Assembly (NCBI GenBank): GCA_017625185.1
Contig: JAGALN010000175.1
Location: 1 to 5,459, forward strand
DNA: 5,459 bases
Direction: 5' to 3'
DNA from: Clostridia bacterium
GTDB taxonomy: Bacteria; Bacillota; Clostridia; Monoglobales; Monoglobaceae
Part shown: piece after piece, positions 1 through 5,209 of the stretch
Layout: each line of letters starts with the position of its first letter
How positions within the stretch are numbered: position 1 is the stretch's first letter
The notes under the pieces: generated by a model
The model's database searches: none
What the model saw: the letters and a program-made list of their open reading frames with translations, nothing else
Told to the model about the DNA's origin: nothing
Translations under genes and position numbers: made by a program

Positions 1-555
1 AATATCGGTGAATATTTACCTGAGAGTGCCTGGGAGGTCGCCAATAAGAGAAAGATGGTGATTACTCTCCATATGGTAAAGGAGGAGGCCCTCGCCAACG
101 AGGATAACATGAATTATATCTGCTCTATGGCAAAGAAGTATCCGGATGCGGTGTTGATTCTTGCTCATGCGGCACGGTCCTTTGCAGCATGGACGGGGAT
201 TGAGAATGTGGAAAAGCTTGCCCATATCGAGAATGTTTGTTTTGACTTTTCTGCCATCTGCGAAACCCCCGCTATGTTCCAGATTGTGAAGAAAGCAGGG
301 ATCAAGCGGTGTATGTGGGGGAGCGACTACCCCGTCTGCCGTGGCAGAGGAAAAGCCATTTCTATTGCAGATTCCTTCTACTGGATTTACGAGAATGATA
401 TCAACAACTTTTCCTCCAAAACCCCGGTGCGGAACTGGTTGATTGGCATTGAGGGTCTGGCTGCAGCGCGGCAACTAAGTATACTCGCCGACCTGACAGA
501 AGGTGATATCGAGGATTATTTCTTCAACAATGCAATGAGGTTGTTTTATCGTTAA
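1..555 (+). CDS. Amidohydrolase family protein (TIM-barrel metal-dependent hydrolase), C-terminal part
   Basis: The open frame runs in from the left edge, so the true start is off-window and 184 C-terminal residues are visible. They match the second half of the amidohydrolase-2 superfamily: a strand ending in a histidine (H24 of the visible part, in ITLHM), a second strand with LAHAAR (H56), and the late GSDYP motif (D109), followed by a C-terminal NNAMRLF segment. In this family the two histidines and the aspartate help bind a catalytic metal; the N-terminal HxH is not in the window. Members act as cytosolic hydrolases or decarboxylases, and the substrate cannot be read from the sequence. 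The ATG at 55 lies inside the conserved frame, has no good ribosome binding site and is not a credible start. A promoter-separated aldo/keto reductase follows 89 nt downstream, and no hairpin terminator is visible between them, so some readthrough is possible. Confidence 0.85.
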   Translation, partial: NIGEYLPESAWEVANKRKMVITLHMVKEEALANEDNMNYICSMAKKYPDAVLILAHAARSFAAWTGIENVEKLAHIENVCFDFSAICETPAMFQIVKKAGIKRCMWGSDYPVCRGRGKAISIADSFYWIYENDINNFSSKTPVRNWLIGIEGLAAARQLSILADLTEGDIEDYFFNNAMRLFYR

Positions 556-564
556 AAAATGGAA

Positions 565-578
565 TTTGCAGTTGCAAA
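565..578. promoter_or_regulatory. Small dyad overlapping the -35 box of the aldo/keto reductase promoter
   Basis: TTTGCA (565-570) and TGCAAA (573-578) are perfect inverted repeats separated by 2 nt. They cover the proposed -35 hexamer (572-577). Such a placement would suit a repressor operator, but the arms are short and AT-rich, so chance is a real alternative. Confidence 0.35.
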
Positions 579-600
579 ATAAAAGGTTCTGTGTTATAAT
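572..600 (+). promoter_or_regulatory. Sigma-A type promoter with extended -10, for the aldo/keto reductase
   Basis: The -10 hexamer TATAAT (595-600) is a perfect consensus and is preceded by TG at 592-593, giving an extended -10. With a 17-nt spacer the -35 hexamer is TTGCAA (572-577), four of six matches to TTGACA. Transcription would start near 606-608, giving a leader of about 40 nt before the chosen start codon at 645. Confidence 0.75.
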
Positions 601-603
601 GCG

Positions 604-619
604 TTTGTCGAATGACAAA
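604..619. promoter_or_regulatory. Dyad at the transcription start of the aldo/keto reductase
   Basis: TTTGTC (604-609) and GACAAA (614-619) are perfect inverted repeats around GAAT. Beyond one mismatch the symmetry extends to GC at 601-602 and 621-622. It sits directly after the -10 box, at and just beyond the expected start site, where it could be an operator or a weak 5' hairpin in the mRNA. No regulator is identifiable from the window. Confidence 0.4.
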
Positions 620-632
620 AGCATTGTTTTTT

Positions 633-638
633 AGGAGG
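633..638 (+). promoter_or_regulatory. Ribosome binding site that fixes the aldo/keto reductase start
   Basis: AGGAGG lies 6 nt before the ATG at 645. An in-frame ATG at 639 is immediately adjacent to it and too close. A further ATG at 612 falls within a few bases of the predicted transcription start and has no site of its own. Confidence 0.85.
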
Positions 639-644
639 ATGGAT

Positions 645-1565
645 ATGAATATTATCGAAAAAAACGGCTATAAAATTTCGGAATTTACCCTGGGTACCGT
701 TCAGTTGGGAATCCCCTACGGTATTAACAACGCCAGCGGTATGCCCAGCTTTGAAGAGTCTTCTACCATTTTGCAGACAGCCCTGGATGCGGGAATTACC
801 TCTTTTGATACCGCCAAGGCATACGGTGAGAGCGAGGCGGTATTAGGTCGGTTTTTCAAGGAAAGCCCGGCGGAAAAGACCCTGATTACCAAGGTAAAGT
901 TTGATAAAGAAACTAAGGATGAGGTGGTCAAGAGCCTCTTTGACCAGGCAAAGGATTCCTGCGAGAAGATGGGGCTTGCCAAATTGCCCTTTGTGATGCT
1001 TCATAACGAAAACTATGTCTATACTTATGGGAAAACCCTGACGGATGCTCTGGCAGAGCTGAAGAGGGAGGGCTTGGCTGATAATATCGGCATCTCTTTC
1101 TCGGACAGGAGTAAGATGGAAGAGGTTCTCTCCTGCGGCGTTTTCGATCATATCCAGATTCCCCAGAATATGTTTGACTGCCCCGAACTCAAGTCGGGAC
1201 TCCTTAAGAAGATTGGTGATATGGGGATTTCCGTCTTTATCCGGAGCGTCTACCTGCAAGGCTTGTTTTTCCGGGATACCAACACCCTGCCGGATAAGCT
1301 CATGAGTGCCAAGGCGCCCATTGACAAACTCAACGCCATTGCGGAACGAGAAAATATGTCCATGGCACAGCTTGCCCTGTCCTTCTTAAAGAATGCCGAT
1401 GGGATTACCTCTTTGGTTTTGGGTTGCGAAACCCCGGAACAGCTTTTGGACAGCGTATCCAAGTTTGACACCCCGCCCATGTCGGCAGCAGTGCGGGAGG
1501 AAATCCTTGCAATCTCTGAAGAAATTGAACCGGTGGTCATCAAACCCTGGGAATGGAACAAATAA
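645..1565 (+). CDS. Aldo/keto reductase family oxidoreductase
   Basis: This is a 306-residue cytosolic NAD(P)H-dependent oxidoreductase with the usual length and order of the aldo/keto reductase (beta/alpha)8 barrel. The N-terminal strand reads TLGTVQLGIPYG (residues 15-26). The catalytic tetrad is visible as D55 and Y60 in FDTAKAYG, K83 in ITKVKF and H120 in MLHNEN. The C-terminal cofactor region is recognisable as SLVLGCETPEQL (256-267). The TVQLGIPYGINN type of N-terminus is shared, as far as I recall, by aldo/keto reductases found in surface-sugar gene clusters, but nothing here confirms that role and the substrate is unknown. The start at 645 follows AGGAGG by 6 nt. It has its own promoter just downstream of the amidohydrolase gene, so the pair may be co-regulated but is not a tight operon. 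A terminator follows the stop within 14 nt. Confidence 0.93.
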   Translation: MNIIEKNGYKISEFTLGTVQLGIPYGINNASGMPSFEESSTILQTALDAGITSFDTAKAYGESEAVLGRFFKESPAEKTLITKVKFDKETKDEVVKSLFDQAKDSCEKMGLAKLPFVMLHNENYVYTYGKTLTDALAELKREGLADNIGISFSDRSKMEEVLSCGVFDHIQIPQNMFDCPELKSGLLKKIGDMGISVFIRSVYLQGLFFRDTNTLPDKLMSAKAPIDKLNAIAERENMSMAQLALSFLKNADGITSLVLGCETPEQLLDSVSKFDTPPMSAAVREEILAISEEIEPVVIKPWEWNK

Positions 1566-1578
1566 ATCATAAATAATC

Positions 1579-1613
1579 AAAAATGGCTTGCTAAATTAAG
1601 GCAGGCCATTTTT
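1579..1613 (+). terminator. Rho-independent terminator of the aldo/keto reductase
   Basis: The arms AAAAATGGCTTGC (1579-1591) and GCAGGCCATTTTT (1601-1613) form a 13-bp stem with one G-U pair around a 9-nt loop. The A-tract upstream and the U-tract downstream make it potentially active in both directions. It begins 13 nt after the stop codon. Confidence 0.88.
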
Positions 1614-1682
1614 ATTAAGATTTTGATTTTTATTTCTATTGTATTAAAAAATAGGGAAATAGGAAAAATCCTGACAAAACTA

Positions 1683-1711
1683 TTGACAAAACGACAAAAT
1701 GGTATTATACT
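1683..1711 (+). promoter_or_regulatory. agcS: Consensus sigma-A promoter of the glycine riboswitch-agcS unit
   Basis: A perfect -35 hexamer TTGACA (1683-1688) is followed after 17 nt by TATACT (1706-1711). Transcription would begin near 1717-1720, a few bases before the riboswitch leader. Three copies of GACAAAA (1673-1679, 1685-1691, 1693-1699) surround the -35 box. The strength of this promoter suits a gene controlled mainly after initiation by the riboswitch. Confidence 0.85.
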
Positions 1712-1731
1712 AGTAAAGATTGAACAGTTAC

Positions 1732-1910
1732 GCTAAGTGAAGGATGCAGGAGAAAGGCATTTGCCTTGCCGAAGGAGTAACGCTCTCAGGTGCCGTAAGG
1801 TGATGACTGCAAACGGATAGCACTCCGGAGAAGTCCGGCTCACATGGGCCAAAGGATGCCGAAGGTGTAAAACCCGGTCTCGGGTTAATCTCTCAGGCAA
1901 AAGGACGGAG
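1732..1910 (+). promoter_or_regulatory. Tandem glycine riboswitch (two aptamers with leader-linker kink-turn)
   Basis: Two copies of the glycine aptamer core are visible. Aptamer I (1746-1810) has P1 GCAG/CTGC, GGAGA, a P3 hairpin AAGGC/GCCTT, GCCGAAGGAGTAA (1768-1780) and CTCTCAGG (1783-1790). Aptamer II (1823-1910) has P1 CTCCG/CGGAG, a GAGAA segment, GCCGAAGGTGTAA (1859-1871), the hairpin AACCCG/CGGGTT (1871-1886) and the hallmark CTCTCAGGCAAAAGGAC (1890-1906). The leader GCTA (1732-1735) can pair with linker TAGC (1818-1821). The bases AGT then GA (1736-1740) face GA (1816-1817), which is the kink-turn described for tandem glycine riboswitches. It senses free glycine in the nascent mRNA and precedes a glycine/alanine symporter gene, a known target class for this riboswitch. 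Identification rests on the conserved core; ligand binding is inferred from the family. Confidence 0.95.
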
Positions 1911-1948
1911 CAGATAATAGATCTATCATTGTGTCTGCATGAATCCGG

Positions 1949-1975
1949 AGCCGCCTTCTTTAAGGTGGCTGTTTT
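1949..1975 (+). terminator. Expression-platform terminator of the glycine riboswitch
   Basis: AGCCGCCTT (1949-1957) pairs with AAGGTGGCT (1962-1970), giving 9 bp with one G-U around a CTTT loop, followed by GTTTT (1971-1975). The U-tract is short, so termination may be partial. The 5' arm can also pair with the 3' strand region of aptamer II (AAGGACGG, 1901-1908, seven pairs and one bulge). The adjacent TCCGGAG (1944-1950) can pair with CTCCGGA (1823-1829), the 5' strand of P1. Both alternatives compete with P1, so I infer that glycine binding favours the terminator. Confidence 0.7.
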
Positions 1976-2004
1976 CATATATTCAATTTTAGGAGGTAGA
2001 AAAA

Positions 2005-3432
2005 ATGCAGGAAGTATTGTTAAATCTTGTGGCAAATGCCAACAAGTACCTTTCCGACTACATTCTTATCATTCTTCTGGTCGGAACTGGTTTGTTCTTC
2101 TCGTTTAAAACAAGATTCGTTCAGGTTCGTTGTTTTGGCGAGGGTATGAAGAAGGTTTTGGGGAACGTGAAGCTCCGTGGCGGTAAGCAGGCAGGCGGTC
2201 TTTCCTCTTTCCAGGCTTTAGCAACTGCCATTGCAGCCCAGGTCGGTACCGGTAACATTGTCGGTGCCTCCGGTGCTATCTTAATCGGCGGTCCCGGTGC
2301 TATCTTCTGGATGTGGATTATTGCATTTCTGGGTATGGCGACCATCTATGCGGAAGCAACCCTGGCACAGGAAACCAGAGTGGTTGATGCAGACGGTGAG
2401 GTTCACGGCGGTCCGGTATACTACATCAAGAAGGCATTCCCCAATGGATTTGGCACCTTCCTTGCAGTGTTCTTTGCAATCGCTGCAGTACTTGCCCTTG
2501 GTTTCATGGGTTCCATGGTACAGTCCAATTCCATCGCTGAATCAACCAACACAGCATTTGGCATTCCTACCTACGTTGTTGGTATTGTTTTAGCAATCAT
2601 CTGTGCCATCATCTTCCTTGGCGGAATCCAGAGAATTGCATCTGTTGCGGAAAAGATCGTTCCTTTCATGGCGATCCTCTTCCTGATTGGCGGATTTGTT
2701 GTTCTTATCACAAACCTCTCTGGTCTTGTGGAAGCCATTGGCATGATCTTCAAGTTTGCATTTACTCCTGCTGCTTTGATCGGCGGTGGTATCGGTTATG
2801 CGCTGAAAACAGCCATCAGCCAGGGTGTTAAGAGAGGTCTTTTCTCCAACGAAGCTGGTATGGGTTCTACTCCCCATGCTCACGCAATGGCAAATGTTGA
2901 AAAGCCCCATGACCAGGGTGTTGCTGCTATGATGGGCGTATTTATCGACACCTTCGTGGTTCTTACCATGACTGCCCTTGTTGTAATTACCACCCTCTAC
3001 ACCGGCAAAGGCGGACTTGGAAATATGTCCCCTGAAGTCTATAGTGCGGTTACCAGCGGTAAGGAACTGTTCCAGGGTATTGCACTTTCCAAGACCAATG
3101 CAATGCAGACGGCAATGACCAATGGTCTCCCCGCATTTATGAGCGGCATTGGTAACGGTTTTGTGGCAATCTGCCTTCTGTTCTTTGCTTTCACGACCAT
3201 CATCGGTTGGAACTTCTTCGGTAAGATTAACGCACAGTATCTCACCAAGAATAGCAAGGTTGCGACCATTATTTACTCTGTAATTGCAATTGTATTCATC
3301 TTCTTGGGCACCATTGCATCCAACGATCTTGTTTGGGAACTGACGGACTTCTTCAATTACCTGATGGTTATTCCCAACGTTATTGCGTTGATTGCACTTT
3401 ATAAGCTGGTTGTGAAAAACTCCAAGAAATAG
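2005..3432 (+). CDS. agcS: Sodium:alanine/glycine symporter family protein (AgcS)
   Basis: This 475-residue integral membrane protein matches the alanine or glycine:cation symporter family in length and motifs. It carries the family signature GGPGAIFWMWIIAFLG (residues 95-110), the preceding AAQVGTGNIVGASG (77-90), and the loop/helix segment FSNEAGMGSTPHAHA (280-294). Hydrophobic stretches near residues 19-34, 77-115, 151-172, 188-206, 218-240, 246-265, 308-330, 384-402, 420-437 and 451-470 fit a LeuT-type fold with 10-11 membrane helices. It takes up small neutral amino acids with sodium or protons across the cytoplasmic membrane. The glycine riboswitch upstream points to glycine, possibly with alanine, as substrate. 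The start at 2005 is 8 nt after AGGAGG (1991-1996). It is monocistronic, bounded by a riboswitch and a strong terminator. Whether it works mainly as importer cannot be told from sequence. Confidence 0.96.
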   Translation: MQEVLLNLVANANKYLSDYILIILLVGTGLFFSFKTRFVQVRCFGEGMKKVLGNVKLRGGKQAGGLSSFQALATAIAAQVGTGNIVGASGAILIGGPGAIFWMWIIAFLGMATIYAEATLAQETRVVDADGEVHGGPVYYIKKAFPNGFGTFLAVFFAIAAVLALGFMGSMVQSNSIAESTNTAFGIPTYVVGIVLAIICAIIFLGGIQRIASVAEKIVPFMAILFLIGGFVVLITNLSGLVEAIGMIFKFAFTPAALIGGGIGYALKTAISQGVKRGLFSNEAGMGSTPHAHAMANVEKPHDQGVAAMMGVFIDTFVVLTMTALVVITTLYTGKGGLGNMSPEVYSAVTSGKELFQGIALSKTNAMQTAMTNGLPAFMSGIGNGFVAICLLFFAFTTIIGWNFFGKINAQYLTKNSKVATIIYSVIAIVFIFLGTIASNDLVWELTDFFNYLMVIPNVIALIALYKLVVKNSKK

Positions 3433-3444
3433 CATATTGAAATT

Positions 3445-3477
3445 AAAATCCCGGAGAGAAACTCCGGGATTTTTTTT
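3445..3477 (+). terminator. Rho-independent terminator of agcS
   Basis: AAAATCCCGGAG (3445-3456) pairs perfectly with CTCCGGGATTTT (3462-3473) around an AGAAA loop, and the T-run continues to 3477. It starts 13 nt after the agcS stop codon and insulates the def promoter just downstream. Confidence 0.95.
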
Positions 3478-3486
3478 CATAAAAAC

Positions 3487-3515
3487 TTGCCGAAATGAAA
3501 AATTTGTGTTATGAT
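3487..3515 (+). promoter_or_regulatory. def: Extended -10 promoter of def
   Basis: TATGAT (3510-3515) is preceded by TG at 3507-3508, and TTGCCG (3487-3492) lies 17 nt upstream as the -35. The arrangement closely parallels the aldo/keto reductase promoter at 572-600. It implies a start near 3521-3523 and a leader of about 55 nt. Confidence 0.65.
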
Positions 3516-3563
3516 AAAAACAGAAACCAACGGTTGGATGTTGTCCCGCTATATAGATAAAAA

Positions 3564-3568
3564 GGAAG
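3564..3568 (+). promoter_or_regulatory. def: Ribosome binding site that fixes the def start
   Basis: GGAAG, within AAAAGGAAG, lies 8 nt before the ATG at 3577. The longer in-frame alternative starting at ATG 3511 would begin inside the -10 box of the promoter, so it could not be on this transcript. Confidence 0.7.
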
Positions 3569-3576
3569 TGGAAGTT

Positions 3577-4032
3577 ATGGCAATCAGAAAGATTTTAACC
3601 TCGGAGGATTCAGTTCTGCATAAGAAATGCCGGACGGTGGAGAAGATTGATGACAGGATTTTGATGCTCCTTGATGATATGACAGAAACCCTCTATGATT
3701 CCGGCGGTGTAGGACTTGCGGCACCTCAGGTGGGAGTGCTTCGTCGGGTGGTGGTTATTGATGTGGGGGAAGGCTTACTCGAGCTGATTAACCCGGAGAT
3801 TGTCAAATCCTCCGGCACCCAGACCGACGGTGAAGGATGCCTGAGTTATCCGGGTAAGTACGGAATGGTTACCCGCCCCAATAAGGTGACCGTCCGTGCC
3901 CTGAACCGTGATGGGGAAACCTTTGAGGTCAGCGGCGAGGGACTTTTGGCGAGAGCCTTCTGTCATGAGTTGGACCATTTAGATGGTAGGATGTTCATGG
4001 AATTGGTCAGCGAATGGCTGGAAGAGGAATAG
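3577..4032 (+). CDS. def: Peptide deformylase
   Basis: This 151-residue enzyme removes the N-terminal formyl group from nascent proteins in the cytosol. All three family motifs are intact: motif I GGVGLAAPQ (residues 43-51), motif II EGCLS (86-90) and motif III HELDH (130-134). By family knowledge C88, H130 and H134 bind the metal (iron in vivo) and E131 is the catalytic acid/base. The protein is compact and ends shortly after motif III, as in short clostridial deformylases. The start at 3577 gives the standard MAIRKIL opening and has a ribosome binding site. The gene has its own promoter and terminator and stands alone, rather than beside fmt or priA as in many bacteria. A second def copy elsewhere in the genome is therefore possible but cannot be seen here. 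Confidence 0.97.
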   Translation: MAIRKILTSEDSVLHKKCRTVEKIDDRILMLLDDMTETLYDSGGVGLAAPQVGVLRRVVVIDVGEGLLELINPEIVKSSGTQTDGEGCLSYPGKYGMVTRPNKVTVRALNRDGETFEVSGEGLLARAFCHELDHLDGRMFMELVSEWLEEE

Positions 4033-4068
4033 AAAAGCAGGTGCGATAGCAATATCGCACCTGCTTTT
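4033..4068. terminator. Bidirectional terminator between def and the convergent thioesterase
   Basis: AAAAGCAGGTGCGATA (4033-4048) pairs perfectly with TATCGCACCTGCTTTT (4053-4068), 16 bp closed by a GCAA loop of the GNRA type. It begins right after the def stop and ends 4 nt before the end of the minus-strand thioesterase gene. A/T tracts on both sides let it serve both genes. Confidence 0.93.
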
Positions 4069-4072
4069 ATTC

Positions 4073-4549
4073 TTAAAATTCTTCTTTTCGCCGTTGTTTT
4101 CGTAAAGAACGGCGTCTTTCGCCGGCTTCCCATTCGATTCGCTCTTCGTGAGTAATGGGAGATAAACCGGGAACCGGGGTTGGCATATCCTTTTCGTCCA
4201 GTGCCACCAGCACCAGATAGGCGGTGTTAATCAGCCGCCGTTTCCCCGAAAGCTGTTCCACATAAGTCTTGACACAAACCTCCATGGAGGTTCTGCCCAC
4301 ATGGGTCAGTTTTCCGGTCAGAACCAGAGTGTCGTTGGGATAAGCTGGGGCAAGAAACTGCAGATTGTCAATGGTGGCAGTGGTGACATTCTTCCCCGAA
4401 TGCCGCCGTGCCGCTGTGGCGGCAACCACATCAATCCAGGAAAGAAGCCGCCCGCCAAAGAGACGGTTAAAACCGTTGATGCTGGACTGGTTTAAAATCT
4501 GAATCTGTTCGGTATAGGAATCACTTGGGGTCTTGCTTGTCCTTTGCAT
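4073..4549 (-). CDS. Acyl-CoA thioesterase, single hotdog domain (YkhA/YciA-like)
   Basis: The 158-residue protein matches cytosolic hotdog-fold acyl-CoA hydrolases, which release free fatty or short-chain acids from CoA. The diagnostic segment is NRLFGGRLLSWID (residues 28-40), with D40 at the usual acidic active-site position at the end of the hotdog helix. It is followed by AARRHSGKNVTTA, DNLQFLAP (61-68) and VGRTSMEV (84-91), all typical of this subfamily. A single hotdog domain of this type normally assembles into multimers. The C-terminus is unusually basic, GERRRSLRKQRRKEEF (143-158). The start at 4549 has AGGAGG (4558-4563) 8 nt upstream. That site and the first 29 nt of the gene lie inside the end of the QueG-like gene, so translation is probably coupled. 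The physiological acyl-CoA is not predictable. It is the last gene of the minus-strand operon. Confidence 0.92.
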   Translation of the reverse strand: MQRTSKTPSDSYTEQIQILNQSSINGFNRLFGGRLLSWIDVVAATAARRHSGKNVTTATIDNLQFLAPAYPNDTLVLTGKLTHVGRTSMEVCVKTYVEQLSGKRRLINTAYLVLVALDEKDMPTPVPGLSPITHEERIEWEAGERRRSLRKQRRKEEF

Positions 4550-5207
4550 GAAGAGTTCCTCCTTTGGGGCACACCTTCATACAAATTCCGCAAACCACGC
4601 CTCGTCCGATATGCTGAAAGGCAGATTTCATGTAATCGCTGCAGGCACGGGCATCCAGAATCATATCTCGCTCTGCGCCCGCCTCCCAAGCCTTTCCGCT
4701 GATTGCCATGGCAGGACAGCTCCGTGCACAGAGGTTACAATCGCCACAAGGGGAGTCCAAAACCTCCGGCTTGTCAGGAAAGGGAAAGTCGGTCAGGATG
4801 GTACCCAAGCGAACCCGTGGACCATGATTGGTGGAGAGGAAAAGCCCGCTTTTCCCCACTGCACCCAATCCTGAAAGGGATGCCGCATATTTGTGAGAAA
4901 AGATCCCCTGCAAGCCGTTGACCGATTGGGAAGCGGGAACGGGAACATACCGATATCCGGCATCTGCCAACATTCTGCCTACCCGAAGGGATAGCTGATC
5001 AATGAGAGCGTTGATGCTGCGGTAATGATGAAAGTATGTATGAGTGGGAGCGGTATCAATCTGGTCAACAATAGCGTCGGAAAGAGGAATGGTGTAGGAG
5101 ATGGCATAAGGGAGGGAGAAGGGGTTGTCCTCCTCAAGGTGACAGAACCCCACCTGTCCGGCACCGTGCCCCAGCAAAAAATCTCTGATTTTATCTTGCA
5201 GTTCCAT
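4521..5207 (-). CDS. QueG-like double [4Fe-4S] cluster protein, probably not a true epoxyqueuosine reductase
   Basis: This 228-residue protein resembles the COG1600/QueG family. SGLGAVGKSGLFLS (112-125) and RLGTILTD (133-140) match its GLGxxGK core. Eight cysteines are placed as in QueG: CGDCNLCARSCP (C154, C157, C160, C164), C189 in ACSDYM, and CGICMKVCP (C206, C209, C213). In QueG this set holds two [4Fe-4S] clusters that pass electrons to cobalamin. It is shorter than typical QueG, and the D-x-x-P-x-x-E-R stretch carrying the catalytic aspartate before the GLG motif is absent: residues 90-112 contain no Asp. I therefore infer an iron-sulfur redox protein of unknown substrate. The start at 5207 has GGAGG 7 nt upstream, while the ATGs at 5213 and 5228 lack workable spacing. 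It follows the recO frame by 2 nt and overlaps the thioesterase gene by 29 nt. Confidence 0.85.
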   Translation of the reverse strand: MELQDKIRDFLLGHGAGQVGFCHLEEDNPFSLPYAISYTIPLSDAIVDQIDTAPTHTYFHHYRSINALIDQLSLRVGRMLADAGYRYVPVPASQSVNGLQGIFSHKYAASLSGLGAVGKSGLFLSTNHGPRVRLGTILTDFPFPDKPEVLDSPCGDCNLCARSCPAMAISGKAWEAGAERDMILDARACSDYMKSAFQHIGRGVVCGICMKVCPKGGTLHAKDKQDPK

Positions 5208-5209
5208 GC

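Noticed and set aside
612..644. Longer N-terminus for the aldo/keto reductase from ATG 612
   Set aside because: The ATG lies within a few bases of the predicted transcription start and has no ribosome binding site. AGGAGG at 633-638 instead serves ATG 645, and the added residues are not family-like.
1823..1830. CTCCGGAG palindrome recurring in the riboswitch, its platform and the agcS terminator as a protein operator
   Set aside because: The copies are explained by P1 of aptamer II, its competing strand, and the arms of an independent terminator hairpin. No common operator spacing is seen.
2284..2890. Possible unusual AgcS variant because of the STPHAHA segment
   Set aside because: Histidine-containing versions of this loop are, to my knowledge, common in one AgcS subgroup. 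The main signature GGPGAIFWMW is intact, so nothing here is clearly aberrant.
2590..3480. Long 296-codon antisense frame opposite agcS
   Set aside because: It is the complement of a strongly conserved transporter gene, has no ribosome binding site, has a low-complexity shadow-like composition, and its start lies in the agcS terminator.
3511..3576. Longer N-terminus for peptide deformylase from ATG 3511
   Set aside because: This ATG is part of the -10 hexamer of the def promoter. The family-typical MAIRKIL start at 3577 has its own ribosome binding site.
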